The notes beneath the pieces were generated by a model. The model was not told where the DNA came from, ran no database searches, and saw only the letters and a program-made list of their open reading frames with translations. Position numbers and translations under genes: made by a program. Below, piece after piece: positions 10,057 through 19,600 of a stretch of 64,000 bases of DNA. The first letter of the stretch is position 1. Every line of letters starts with the position of its first letter. The DNA is from Rebecca billardiae RCC1528 (Eukaryota; Haptophyta): positions 744,001 through 808,000 of the forward strand of contig OZ251241.1 in assembly GCA_965240325.2 (NCBI GenBank). The letters run 5' to 3'.

Positions 10057-11166
10057 TCATTCGCCTTGTGCGACGCCCTGCCCTTCGAGATAGCTCGTGG
10101 GCGGATAGCGCGGTGGATCATCGGCCGAGCAGCACGTCGGGACGACTGCCATGCGCACGGTGGGCGTGGCGTTGAAGAAGAAGGGCAGAGCGTACCGCGC
10201 GGGCGGCGTGCGCTGCTGCTCGGCGTCGCGCGCGGCAGAGTCACTGCCGGGCTGCGGCGGTGCGTCGGCCGCGGCGTCGGCCGCGCCCTCTGCGGGCGCG
10301 TTGAGGACGTAGTGCCGCGTCGCCATCCACCGGTCGTTCGTCAGCTGCGCGAGCAGCTGCCCGGTGTTCACCACCAGCGCGCCCGGCACCGCGCGCGCGC
10401 GCACCCACCGCTGCGTGCGCGCGCTGTAGAAGACGAGGCCGGGCGACGAGGCGGCGAGCACCGTGACGAAGGAGGTGTCCACGTGCGGGTGGATCCCAAA
10501 CGCGCCGGCCGGCGTCGGCGGGTAGTGCGTCAGCCGCGCGCGGTACATCGGCCGCTCGAAGGCGCGCGCGAAGAAGGAGGGCGCGAGTCCGAGCGCGACC
10601 GCATACAGCGGAAGCATGCGCACGCACAGCGCGCACATCTCGGCGCAGAAGCGCTCGACCGCGGCGCGGAAGCCGGCGCCGAGCGGCGCGGGCCACGGCG
10701 CGTGCTCGAGCCGCACGTCGCGCGGCCCGGGCTCGTGCTTCACCACGAACGCCTCGTTGGTGTTACCCGTGTCGCGCGCCGGCAGCTTCCGATGGCCGAC
10801 CGGCAAGTAGCCGACGCCATGCTGGCCCATGGCGCACGCCTGCTTGTCCGCGGCGGGCAGCGCGTGGAACGCGCGCGCCGCACCGAACGCGCCGTCGATC
10901 ACTTCCTCCGGGACGCCGTGCCCGACCACGAGGTGGAAGCCCACCTGCTCGCCCACCACTCGCAGCGCGGCCGCGGCGCGCTCGAGCTCGTCCACGCGGT
11001 TCGTGGCGAAGAAGGCGCCGAGGTCGAGCACGGGCATGTCGACGTCGGTGGCGAGCGGGATGCTCGAGGCGTCGGCCGGGGGCGCCCACGACGCCGCCTC
11101 GCGCTTCAAGCGCTCTTCCAACTCGAGCGCGAGCGAGGGCACACTTATTCCGTCGGCGGCCGCCAT
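10057..11166 (-). CDS. 2-oxoglutarate/Fe(II)-dependent oxygenase, isopenicillin-N-synthase-like
   Basis: The single-exon frame encodes 369 aa, a full length for this superfamily. An N-terminal DIOX_N-like region begins with MPVLDLGAFF (residues 44-53) and GEQVGFHLVVGHGV (~72-85). The catalytic half has the iron ligands H228-x-D230 (HPHVDTSF) and H285 (MATRHYVL). The 2-oxoglutarate-binding Arg is R324 (RYALPFF). The usual Arg-x-Ser motif reads R-Y-A, so the Ser is replaced by Ala. The family oxidises small metabolites or hormones. The Arg anchor distinguishes it from prolyl-4-hydroxylases, which use Lys, so it is not an obvious modifier of the proline-rich protein nearby. The substrate is unknown. 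A short insertion of about 25 residues (297-321) rich in Ala/Pro/Ser lies before the Arg motif. The gene is divergent from the exostosin gene, with only 121 bp between starts. Confidence 0.85.
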   Translation of the reverse strand: MAAADGISVPSLALELEERLKREAASWAPPADASSIPLATDVDMPVLDLGAFFATNRVDELERAAAALRVVGEQVGFHLVVGHGVPEEVIDGAFGAARAFHALPAADKQACAMGQHGVGYLPVGHRKLPARDTGNTNEAFVVKHEPGPRDVRLEHAPWPAPLGAGFRAAVERFCAEMCALCVRMLPLYAVALGLAPSFFARAFERPMYRARLTHYPPTPAGAFGIHPHVDTSFVTVLAASSPGLVFYSARTQRWVRARAVPGALVVNTGQLLAQLTNDRWMATRHYVLNAPAEGAADAAADAPPQPGSDSAARDAEQQRTPPARYALPFFFNATPTVRMAVVPTCCSADDPPRYPPTSYLEGQGVAQGE

Positions 11167-11287
11167 TCGGCTGGTTCGCGCTGAGTGAGTGCTGAGTGAG
11201 TACTGCTAAGTGCGGCAATCACCGCCGACACTGCGAGCGGGCCGCCCGCCCCTTCCCGCCCCCCCGCGTGCGGGCCGACCGGGCGCG
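11167..11287. promoter_or_regulatory. Divergent promoter region, oxygenase / exostosin
   Basis: This 121-bp spacer separates two divergent start codons and must hold both promoters unless transcription starts inside genes. It contains an 11-bp direct repeat, CTGAGTGAGTG then CTGAGTGAGTA, at about 11181-11202. No TATA box is seen. Confidence 0.4.
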
Positions 11288-13579
11288 ATGGAGCGGCAGG
11301 ACTCGCTGGAGACGGCTGAGGACGGCGCGGGCGACGCGGCCGACGCGGAGGACGCGGGCCTGCTCAGCGTCGGCCGCGCGAAGACCACCGACAAGGCGCG
11401 CGCCGCCCACAGCGGCTGGCGCGGCGTGTGGTGGCGGCTGCTGCCGCTCGCGAGCCTTGTCGCCTCGGTCGGCGGCGGGGTTGGGCTGTGGCACGCGCTC
11501 GAGCGCGACCGGCGTGCCCGCTCGCTGAGCGCCGCATTCGAGCGGCGAGGCGCCCGCGTCACGCGCGTGCACACGGGCGGACCCGTCGCGCTGACGGCAG
11601 CATGGCCGCCGCACGTGCTTGGCCCAACGACGCGCGCGGCGCTCAACGCGAGCGAGCAGCTCGCGCTCCTGGGCGTGCTCGGCGAGGCGGCGGCGCGCCC
11701 GCCGCGCGGACGCTGCCCGCGCGCCGCCGCGTTCGTCCGCCCTTCCGCCGACGCGCACCCGAGCCCGAATGTCGAGGGCGAGCTCGGCGTGAGCGCGCTG
11801 TGGGCGGTCGACCATGCGCGGCTGGACCTGGCGCCGCGCGGCGCGTGGGGGGCGCGCTACGCGCGCAGGCGCGCGTGCACGCGCCCGGCGGAGTGCGTGA
11901 GCGCGTCGAGGCCGGCGTGCGCCGCGGACGGCCCGCTGCGCGTCTTCTGGTACGGCGTGAGCGCGCCGCTGCGCGCCGCCGGCGCCGACCACGCCGCCGC
12001 CGGCGCGGGAGGCGGCGGCAACGGCTCCGAGGCGGCGGCCGCGGCGGCCGCGGCGGCCGCGACGTGCACGCTGCCCGTGTGCGAGTGGGCGCTCGCGGAG
12101 CTCCAGCGGGGCGACGCCGCCCCCGCCTCCGCCGCCGTGCTCGTCTCTCGGCCCGAGGAGGCATGCATTTTCGTGTACGCGCCGCCCGATCCTTCGATCG
12201 GGCTGGCACCGGTGCTGCCGCCGCTGCCGCCGTCGACGCTGAGCGCAGAGGCGCGCGCGCGCGGCGCGGACCCGTCGGCCTCGGTGTGGGCGCGCGTGCT
12301 GCCCCACTGGCGCGCCGTCGACGGCGTGCCCGGGCGCAACCACCTCCTGCTCCAGCCGCAGTGCGCCGCGCGGTGCGACGCGCCCGCCGAGCCCATTCAG
12401 CTGGGCGCCGTCGGTGACGCGATGGTCGCGTCCGAGGGCGCGTGGCGCGGGCTGTTCCGGCAAGGCTTTGATCTGCAGCTGCCGAGCGCGCCGCGCGCCG
12501 CGACGCTCGGCGCGCTCGCGGCGGCCGTGCCCCAGCCGTTCGCGCCCGCGCTGCCGCCCGCGCGCGGCGGCGGCGGCGCGGGCGCGCCGCGCTCGCGTGG
12601 TCTCCTGCTCGCCTTCAGGGCCGGCGCGAGCGCTCGGCACACGCGCTGGCTGGTGGACCGGCTGGTCGCTGTGGAGTACTCACACTCGCCCGCGCGCGGC
12701 GTGGTCGTGGACCTCGCGCCGGGCGGCGCGCAGCAGGGCGCGTGCGCGGGCGGCACGGAGCGGCGCGCGCGCCGACTGCTCGGCCAGCCGCGAGGCGCGC
12801 GCCCGCCCGCCGCCGGCGCGCGCGCGCACCGCCGCCGGCTGCGCGCGCCACGCATCTCCCAGTCCGCATTCAGCTCGCGCTCGACGCGCCCCGCGCCGAG
12901 CCGACCGTCGCCGAGCACGCCCAGCCTCAAGCTGGCGCCTGACGAGCCACCGGCGGCGGTGCGCGCGCCGCTGCTCATCGAGGACGCGCCGCTGCTCGCC
13001 AACGCATCCTACGCGCTCGCGCCGGGCGCGGACGCGCCCTCGGCCGCTCGGCGCGTCGTCGCCGTGCTCGCGGCGGGCGCTGTGCCGGTGGTGCCGGAGG
13101 ACATCGTGCTGCCGTGGGAGGGCAGCCTGTCGTGGGGCGCGTGCGCGGTGCGCGTGAGCCGCGCCGAGCTGCGCGCGCTCGCCGACGTGCTGCTCGCCCT
13201 CGCGGCCCCAGGCACGGACGCGTTCGCCCGGCGCGCGCACGCGTGCCGACACATCTGGGAGGAGCTGAGCGGAGCGGCCGCGCCGGCGCACGATGGCGCG
13301 CACGGCGGCGCGGCCGCGCGGCCGACGCGCCCGCCGGCGGCGCGAGAGCTCGCACCCTGGCGTACGCCGGCGGCGCGGCGGCAGCTGCAACCGACGGCCG
13401 GCGCGTCGGCGGCCGCCGCAGGCGAGGCGCTTGTGCGCAGCCTGCAGCGCGCGGCCGGCGCCAGGCTGTGGGCGGAGGTGGCCGCGCGCGTGCGCAGCGC
13501 GGTCCCCACTCACGGTCCCAGTCGAGCCGTGTCCGGTGATGCCGTGGTGGCGCTCTCGATGGTGTCGGTGTCGGCGTAG
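11288..13579 (+). CDS. Exostosin-family (GT47-like) glycosyltransferase, type II membrane protein
   Basis: The product is 763 aa from ATG 11288. The same frame is open upstream but lacks an ATG before it. A cytosolic tail of about 45 residues is followed by one membrane anchor (about 48-71, LLPLASLVASVGGGVG), the layout of a Golgi type II glycosyltransferase. The lumenal part has exostosin-like motifs: PHWRAVDGVPGRNHLLLQP (~340-358) and ALAPGADAPSAARRVVAVL, then AAGAVPVVPEDIVLPW (577-611). The last matches the family's sugar-nucleotide-binding C-terminal half. An Arg/Ala/Pro-rich stretch at about nt 12740-12920 sits between them and looks like an unspliced in-frame intron. A GT at 12742 and CAG acceptors near 12862, 12873 and 12924 are candidates, but none can be chosen. 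It probably acts in polysaccharide or glycoprotein synthesis; donor and acceptor are unknown. Confidence 0.75.
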   Translation: MERQDSLETAEDGAGDAADAEDAGLLSVGRAKTTDKARAAHSGWRGVWWRLLPLASLVASVGGGVGLWHALERDRRARSLSAAFERRGARVTRVHTGGPVALTAAWPPHVLGPTTRAALNASEQLALLGVLGEAAARPPRGRCPRAAAFVRPSADAHPSPNVEGELGVSALWAVDHARLDLAPRGAWGARYARRRACTRPAECVSASRPACAADGPLRVFWYGVSAPLRAAGADHAAAGAGGGGNGSEAAAAAAAAAATCTLPVCEWALAELQRGDAAPASAAVLVSRPEEACIFVYAPPDPSIGLAPVLPPLPPSTLSAEARARGADPSASVWARVLPHWRAVDGVPGRNHLLLQPQCAARCDAPAEPIQLGAVGDAMVASEGAWRGLFRQGFDLQLPSAPRAATLGALAAAVPQPFAPALPPARGGGGAGAPRSRGLLLAFRAGASARHTRWLVDRLVAVEYSHSPARGVVVDLAPGGAQQGACAGGTERRARRLLGQPRGARPPAAGARAHRRRLRAPRISQSAFSSRSTRPAPSRPSPSTPSLKLAPDEPPAAVRAPLLIEDAPLLANASYALAPGADAPSAARRVVAVLAAGAVPVVPEDIVLPWEGSLSWGACAVRVSRAELRALADVLLALAAPGTDAFARRAHACRHIWEELSGAAAPAHDGAHGGAAARPTRPPAARELAPWRTPAARRQLQPTAGASAAAAGEALVRSLQRAAGARLWAEVAARVRSAVPTHGPSRAVSGDAVVALSMVSVSA

Positions 13580-14422
13580 ACTCGCCGGCCGTGCACGCAC
13601 TGGCTCACAGCCCGATAGTCGGGCCTCGGCGCCCCAGCGCAGCTGACCTTCGGACAGCGGCGCCGTGCCGGCTGCGCACCGGCTGCGCATTCGTCCGCTA
13701 GGAGACAGACACTAGTCAACCGCCAGTGCGCGAGGTTCAAACGTGTCAGACTGGCACGACGACGACTCACTGACACTCCATCATGCGTTCTTGCCCGCCC
13801 CGTGCGGCGAGCAATAAAGGACAATCGCGCGGACGCACGGTTCCGGCGCCGGGTTCCGCAGGGCCGGGGTTCACAGTGCCAGCCTGTGCTGCTGCACAAG
13901 CGTACGCGGCTACTCGACAGATGACGTAGGTGTGCGCCCTGACCAACCGTGAGGCTCCCAGTGGCGTTCGACGCCGTGGTGTCCGTGATGGCGTTGATGG
14001 CTGCCCAGATTGCATTGGTCAGCGCGGCGGAGAAGGCTCGTCAGAGCGCCGCCGATCCGCGCGTGACGCTTCTAGCCATCATCATAAGTTGGCGCGTTGT
14101 TGGGGCTTCCAAGCTGGTGTATTTTATGGACGTGAGCTCACACGATCCCAATCTTGGACGGGCGCCACGCCGCACGCGCCCGCCATGGTGGCGCCGGTCC
14201 AGGCGCTTGTGGTGGCGATGGACCCCCCGCGCCGGCTGCACGCGACGGGGACGTGAGTATCGCGGACGAACTTGATCATCAGAGCGAAGGAATCGGAGTA
14301 CTCTACGACTCCGCCGAGCTTCTGTAGATTTGATGATGACTCGATGACGAACTTGAGTAAAAAGCGCGTCCGCGCCTCCGCGGCGTCCGGAGCTTTCCGA
14401 TCTGATTCGGATTCCTCCGACG
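13580..14422. other. Intergenic region, exostosin to MFS transporter
   Basis: About 840 bp at lower GC than the genes. I see no conserved open frame, RNA gene or repeat. The last 150 bp before ATG 14423 are the likely promoter of the transporter; no motif is recognised. Confidence 0.4.
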
Positions 14423-15919
14423 ATGACGCGCTCGACGCGGCGCGTGCTCGCGCTCACGCTTCTCGTGTGCGGGCTGGGGGTCACGACAGGCGCGTCCACC
14501 CGACGTGCACGGCTGGTCAGCAACGCCATGGCCGCCTCTCGCGCCCGAGGCGCCCGTCCAGCCCTCGCTGCAGCCAGTGCGCGTCTGCGACCGAGCGCGC
14601 ACGCGCCCGTGATGGCAGAGGGCGGCGGCTCGGCGCCAGCTCTGCCCGCCGAGCCCAGCGCAGCCACGCCGCTCAGCGCGCGCGAGTGGCTCGTGCTTGC
14701 CCTCGCCTGCGCCATCGCGACGCTGTGCTCGCTCGACCGCGTCGTCATGTCCATCGCCGTCCTGCCGATGGGCGAGGAGCTCGGGTACGGGCAGGCGACC
14801 AGGGGCCTGATCGCGGCCGCGTTCAGCGGGGGGTACTGCCTCGGCCTCGCGCCCGCGGGGTTCGCGTGCTCCGCGCGCTCGCCCGCCAGCGTGCTCACCG
14901 CCGGGCTGCTCGTCTGGTCGCTCGCGCAGGCGGCGACGCCGCTCGCCGCCTCGCACTCGCTGCAGTGGCTGCTGGTCATGCGAGCGCTGATGGGCGTGGG
15001 CGAGGCGGCGTGCGTGCCGGCGCTGCAGGTGATCGCCGCGCAGCGCGTGCCCGAGGCGTACCGCTCTCGCTTCTGGGGCGCGCTCTGCGCCTCCTTCTCC
15101 GCGGGCTCCCTCTTCGCGTACGTCCTCACGCCCGAGCTGATGGAGGCGGGCGGCTGGCCCGCCGCCTTTGAGGTCTTCGGCGCGGTCGGCGTGGCGCTGG
15201 GCGCGGCGTGGGGCGCGTGCGCGACGGAGCCGCGCGCGCGCGCGGGCGGCCGCGCGGCCGCGCCGCCGGGCGCGCTCTCGCCGCCGCCCGTGCGCGCGAT
15301 GCTCGCCGCGCCGCCCGTGCGCGCGCTCGCCGCCGCGCACTGCGCGTCGAACGTGTTCAACTTCTTTGTGGGCTCGTGGCTGCCATCGTTCTTTGTGCAG
15401 GCGTACGGCCTCGACGTGCGCGCGGCGAGCGGCGCGTCGCTCGCGCCCGTGGCGGCGGGCACCGCGGGCGCCGCGCTCGCCGGCACGCTCGCGGACGAGC
15501 TCGCGCGCAGAGGCATGCCCCTCACCACCGTGCGCCGGCTGATGCAGCTCGTCGCCGCGCTCGGCCCCGCGGCGTGCTTGCTCGCGCTCGCGCTCTCCGC
15601 GGGCGGCGCCGAGGGCGGCGCGCTGCCGCTCGAGGGCGCGCAGGCGCTCTTCGTGCTCGCCGTCGGCGCGACGAACTTCCTCGCCGCCGGCTACGGCTGC
15701 GCGGCGCAGGACATCGCCACGCGGCACGCGGCGCTGCTGTACGGCGGCACCAGCGCCCTGGCGGCGCTCGCCGGCGCGGGCGGCCAGTACTTGACCGGCG
15801 TGGTGCTCGAGTCGACCGGCAACGAGTGGGCGCCGCTCTTCGCTCTCACGGCGGCCGTCGAGGTGGCCGGCGGGCTGGTGTTCGCCTTGTGGTGGCGCTC
15901 GGACCGGCTCTTCGAGTGA
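14423..15919 (+). CDS. MFS transporter, PHT4/SLC17-like anion transporter, probably plastid membrane
   Basis: The product is 498 aa in one exon. The leader is bipartite: a signal-peptide-like core (RRVLALTLLVCGLGV, residues 6-20, ending TTGAST), then an Arg/Ser/Ala-rich stretch without acidic residues (about 26-65). This is the pattern for plastids bounded by ER-derived membranes. The transporter body starts near residue 83. CSLDRVVMSIAVLPMGEELG followed by RGLIAAAFSGGYCLG matches the first two helices of the PHT4/SLC17 anion-transporter group, where the Asp-Arg after helix 1 is characteristic. The canonical G-G-x-x-A-D loop after helix 2 is not recognisable (PAGFACSARSP). About 12 hydrophobic helices follow to the C-terminus (VFALWWRSDRLFE). 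The group moves phosphate or organic anions; the substrate is not predictable here. Plastid location is inferred. Confidence 0.75.
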   Translation: MTRSTRRVLALTLLVCGLGVTTGASTRRARLVSNAMAASRARGARPALAAASARLRPSAHAPVMAEGGGSAPALPAEPSAATPLSAREWLVLALACAIATLCSLDRVVMSIAVLPMGEELGYGQATRGLIAAAFSGGYCLGLAPAGFACSARSPASVLTAGLLVWSLAQAATPLAASHSLQWLLVMRALMGVGEAACVPALQVIAAQRVPEAYRSRFWGALCASFSAGSLFAYVLTPELMEAGGWPAAFEVFGAVGVALGAAWGACATEPRARAGGRAAAPPGALSPPPVRAMLAAPPVRALAAAHCASNVFNFFVGSWLPSFFVQAYGLDVRAASGASLAPVAAGTAGAALAGTLADELARRGMPLTTVRRLMQLVAALGPAACLLALALSAGGAEGGALPLEGAQALFVLAVGATNFLAAGYGCAAQDIATRHAALLYGGTSALAALAGAGGQYLTGVVLESTGNEWAPLFALTAAVEVAGGLVFALWWRSDRLFE

Positions 15920-16615
15920 GTAGTGCACAGGACGCGGCAGGAGCTTCACTGTCTGCACGCCAGGCGGCGCCGACTCAACGGTCATTCGGTCAAGCGCCGG
16001 ACTCCGCCGTCATCAAGTGCAAGACTTGCGGGTTGCGCGTTGTAATTTTTGATGCTGCATAGCCAATTAGCACCCGCGCCACTGATATACCGCCCAAGTT
16101 CCACATGAACCGCATATTATTTAGAAGAATCTTCTTCGATCGATCACCAACCGAGATTGCTCTCGCCAGTATGAAATTGCTCGTCTCACTGTGTGAGCCG
16201 TACCTACGTACCCCTCTTACCCACGTACTATACTAGAAGTATCCACGCTGTCAGGGACACCCGCGCGACCGAGCCCAATTTGCTTTGGGGCGCTGCTTCC
16301 AACAACCGGCTGTTTCAGATCGGGTACGTAGGCGCACACAGATCGCAGCCACGACGCGCCGGCCCGCGTCGGGCCAGCGGCTTCGTTTTGGCTACGTCCC
16401 ACCACCGCGTTATTTTTACGCCTCCACCCACGAAGCCGCTTGCGAGCCCGCGAGCCAAGCCGGCTCGCCGCGCGCCTCAGAAGAAACCACCACGCGAGGC
16501 CGCAGGCGTTGCCACCTGCTTGCCAGTCGACACTGCGCGCAGAGCAAGCCTCGACGACCGCGCGTGGAGTGGCGCACAGCGGTGCGCACGCCGACAAGCG
16601 CAGTCCCTTCTCACC
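15920..16615. promoter_or_regulatory. Upstream region of the giant gene
   Basis: About 700 bp upstream of ATG 16616. The segment 16081-16250 is AT-richer and holds short palindromes. GAAGA-A-TCTTC (16124-16134) includes the head-to-head pattern nGAAnnTTCn at 16126-16135, which fits one heat-shock-element dimer. The giant gene's frame is open back to 16193, but no in-frame ATG precedes 16616. Confidence 0.4.
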
Positions 16616-19600
16616 ATGCGAGTCACTCGCAGCTGGCTCGCAGCTGCGCTGAGTCTGCTCCTCCTCGCCGCGCCGGTGGCCTCGCAACCGAGCCCGCCGC
16701 CGAGCCCGCCGCCGAGCCCGCCGCCAAGCCCGCCTCCGAGCCCGCCTCCGAGCCCGCCGCCATCGCCGCCGCCCAGCCCGCCGCCGAGCCCGCCGCCGTC
16801 GCCGCCGCCGAGCCCGCCGCCTCCAAGCCCGCCGCCGAGCCCCCCGCCATCGCCGCCGCCGAGCCCGCCGCCGAGCCCGCCGCCGTCGCCGCCGCCGTCG
16901 CCGCCGCCGTCGCCGCCGCCGAGCCCGCCGCCGTCGCCGCCGCCGAGCCCACCGCCGAGCCCGCCGCCACCATCGCCACCGCCATCCCCGCCACCCAGCC
17001 CGCCGCCAAGCCCACCGCCATCGCCTCCACCGAGCCCGCCGCCGTCACCTCCGCCCAGCCCTCCGCCGTCGCCACCGCCCAGCCCACCGCCGTCGCCGCC
17101 GCCGAGCCCACCGCCGAGCCCGCCGCCGCCGAGCCCGCCGCCATCGCCGCCGCCCAGCCCACCGCCGAGCCCGCCGCCGTCGCCGCCGCCGTCGCCGCCG
17201 CCGTCGCCGCCGCCAAGCCCGCCGCCGAGCCCGCCGCCATCGCCGCCGCCGAGCCCGCCGCCGAGCCCGCCGCCGTCGCCGCCGCCGTCGCCGCCGCCGT
17301 CGCCGCCGCCAAGCCCACCGCCGAGCCCGCCGCCGCCGACGCCACCGCCATCCCCGCCACCCAGCCCGCCGCCAAGCCCACCGCCGTCCCCTCCACCGAG
17401 CCCGCCGCCATCGCCTCCGCCTAGCCCTCCGCCGTCGCCACCGCCCAGCCCACCGCCATCGCCGCCGCCGAGCCCGCCGCCGAGCCCGCCGCCGCCGTCG
17501 CCACCGCCGTCGCCACCGCCATCGCCACCGCCGTCACCTCCGCCAAGCCCGCCGCCCTCACCGCCACCGAGCCCACCGCCATCGCCGCCGCCGTCCCCGC
17601 CGCCATCGCCGCCGCCTAGCCCGCCTCCGTCACCGCCACCGAGCCCGCCCCCGCCGTCACCACCGCCTTCGCCGCCGCCATCACCACCACCGAGCCCGCC
17701 GCCATCGCCGCCCCCGTCGCCACCGCCGTCGCCGCCGCCGAGCCCACCACCGAGCCCGCCGCCCTCGCCGCCACCGAGCCCACCACCGAGCCCGCCACCC
17801 AGCCCACCCCCACCTTCGCCGCCACCGTCGCCTCCCCCCAGCCCGCCTCCAAGCCCGCCGCCCTCACCGCCGCCCTCACCACCGCCAAGCCCACCGCCGA
17901 GCCCACCGCCGAGTCCACCGCCGCCGAGCCCGCCTCCATCCCCGCCGCCATCTCCACCACCGAGCCCGCCGCCGAGCCCGCCACCGAGCCCGCCGCCGAG
18001 CCCACCGCCGAGCCCGCCGCCCAGCCCTCCACCGCCGTCACCGCCGCCATCGCCCCCGCCGTCACCGCCCCCGAGCCCGCCGCCATCCCCGCCGCCCTCC
18101 CCGCCGCCGAGCCCACCGCCGTCGCCTCCACCGTCACCGCCGCCGAGCCCACCGCCGAGCCCGCCCCCGAGCCCACCGCCATCTCCGCCACCGAGCCCGC
18201 CACCGAGCCCACCACCGTCGCCGCCTCCGCCGAGCCCACCGCCAAGCCCGCCCCCCTCGCCGCCTCCATCGCCGCCGCCGAGCCCGCCGCCGAGCCCGCC
18301 ACCTTCACCGCCGCCCTCCCCACCCCCCAGCCCGCCCCCGAGCCCGCCCCCCAGCCCGCCGCCTTCTCCGCCCCCGCCGAGCCCACCGCCGAGCCCACCG
18401 CCATCCCCGCCGCCGTCCCCGCCACCGTCCCCGCCGCCGTCCCCGCCGCCATCGCCGCCGCCGAGCCCGCCGCCATCGCCACCGCCGAGCCCGCCGCCAA
18501 GCCCGCCGCCGAGCCCACCGCCGAGCCCACCGCCGAGCCCACCGCCAAGCCCGCCGCCATCGCCGCCACCACCAAGCCCACCGCCGAGCCCGCCGCCTTC
18601 GCCACCACCGTCGCCGCCTCCATCGCCGCCGCCGTCGCCGCCGCCGAGCCCGCCGCCATCGCCGCCGCCGAGCCCGCCACCGAGCCCACCGCCGAGCCCA
18701 CCGCCGAGCCCGCCGCCGAGCCCGCCTCCAAGCCCGCCGCCGAGCCCGCCGCCGTCACCTCCACCGCCGAGCCCGCCGCCTTCCCCACCGCCGTCACCGC
18801 CGCCGTCCCCGCCGCCAAGCCCGCCGCCAAGCCCGCCACCTTCACCGCCGCCAAGCCCACCGCCGTCTCCGCCGCCCAGCCCGCCACCCAGCCCTCCGCC
18901 GAGCCCGCCGCCGAGCCCGCCGCCGAGCCCGCCGCCGAGCCCACCGCCTTCGCCACCGCCGCCGAGCCCGCCGCCGTCACCGCCGCCAAGCCCGCCACCG
19001 TCTCCGCCACCAAGCCCACCGCCCTCACCGCCACCAAGCCCACCACCATCGCCGCCGCCGAGCCCGCCGCCAAGCCCGCCGCCGAGCCCGCCACCATCGC
19101 CGCCGCCCTCACCACCACCGTCGCCGCCACCGAGCCCACCACCGTCGCCACCGCCTCCGAGCCCGCCGCCGAGCCCGCCGCCGAGCCCGCCGCCGAGCCC
19201 GCCGCCATCTCCGCCACCCAGTCCGCCGCCCTCGCCGCCGCCGTCGCCTCCGCCGAGCCCGCCGCCGAGCCCACCGCCGAGCCCGCCTCCGTCGCCACCG
19301 CCGCCGAGCCCGCCGCCATCGCCGCCACCGAGCCCCCCGCCGTCACCGCCTCCATCGCCGCCGCCGTCGCCGCCGCCGAGCCCGCCGCCATCGCCGCCGC
19401 CCAGCCCGCCGCCAAGCCCGCCGCCGAGTCCACCGCCGAGCCCGCCGCCCTCGCCGCCGCCGAGCCCGCCGCCGAGCCCGCCACCGAGCCCGCCGCCGCC
19501 AAGCCCACCACCAAGCCCGCCCCCGTCGCCACCACCGAGCCCGCCACCCAGCCCGCCTCCCAGCCCCCCACCCTCACCGCCACCATCGCCGCCGCCGAGC

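Noticed and set aside
10057-11166. Prolyl-4-hydroxylase that would modify the SPPP protein
   Set aside because: The 2-oxoglutarate anchor is Arg, not Lys, and the DIOX_N region is of the isopenicillin-N-synthase type.
13725-13770. GGTTCAAAC resembling a tRNA B-box
   Set aside because: No matching A-box or cloverleaf could be built around it.
16193-16615. Upstream extension of the giant gene's open frame
   Set aside because: No in-frame ATG is present before 16616, and ATG 16616 begins a standard signal peptide, so the extension is probably untranslated.
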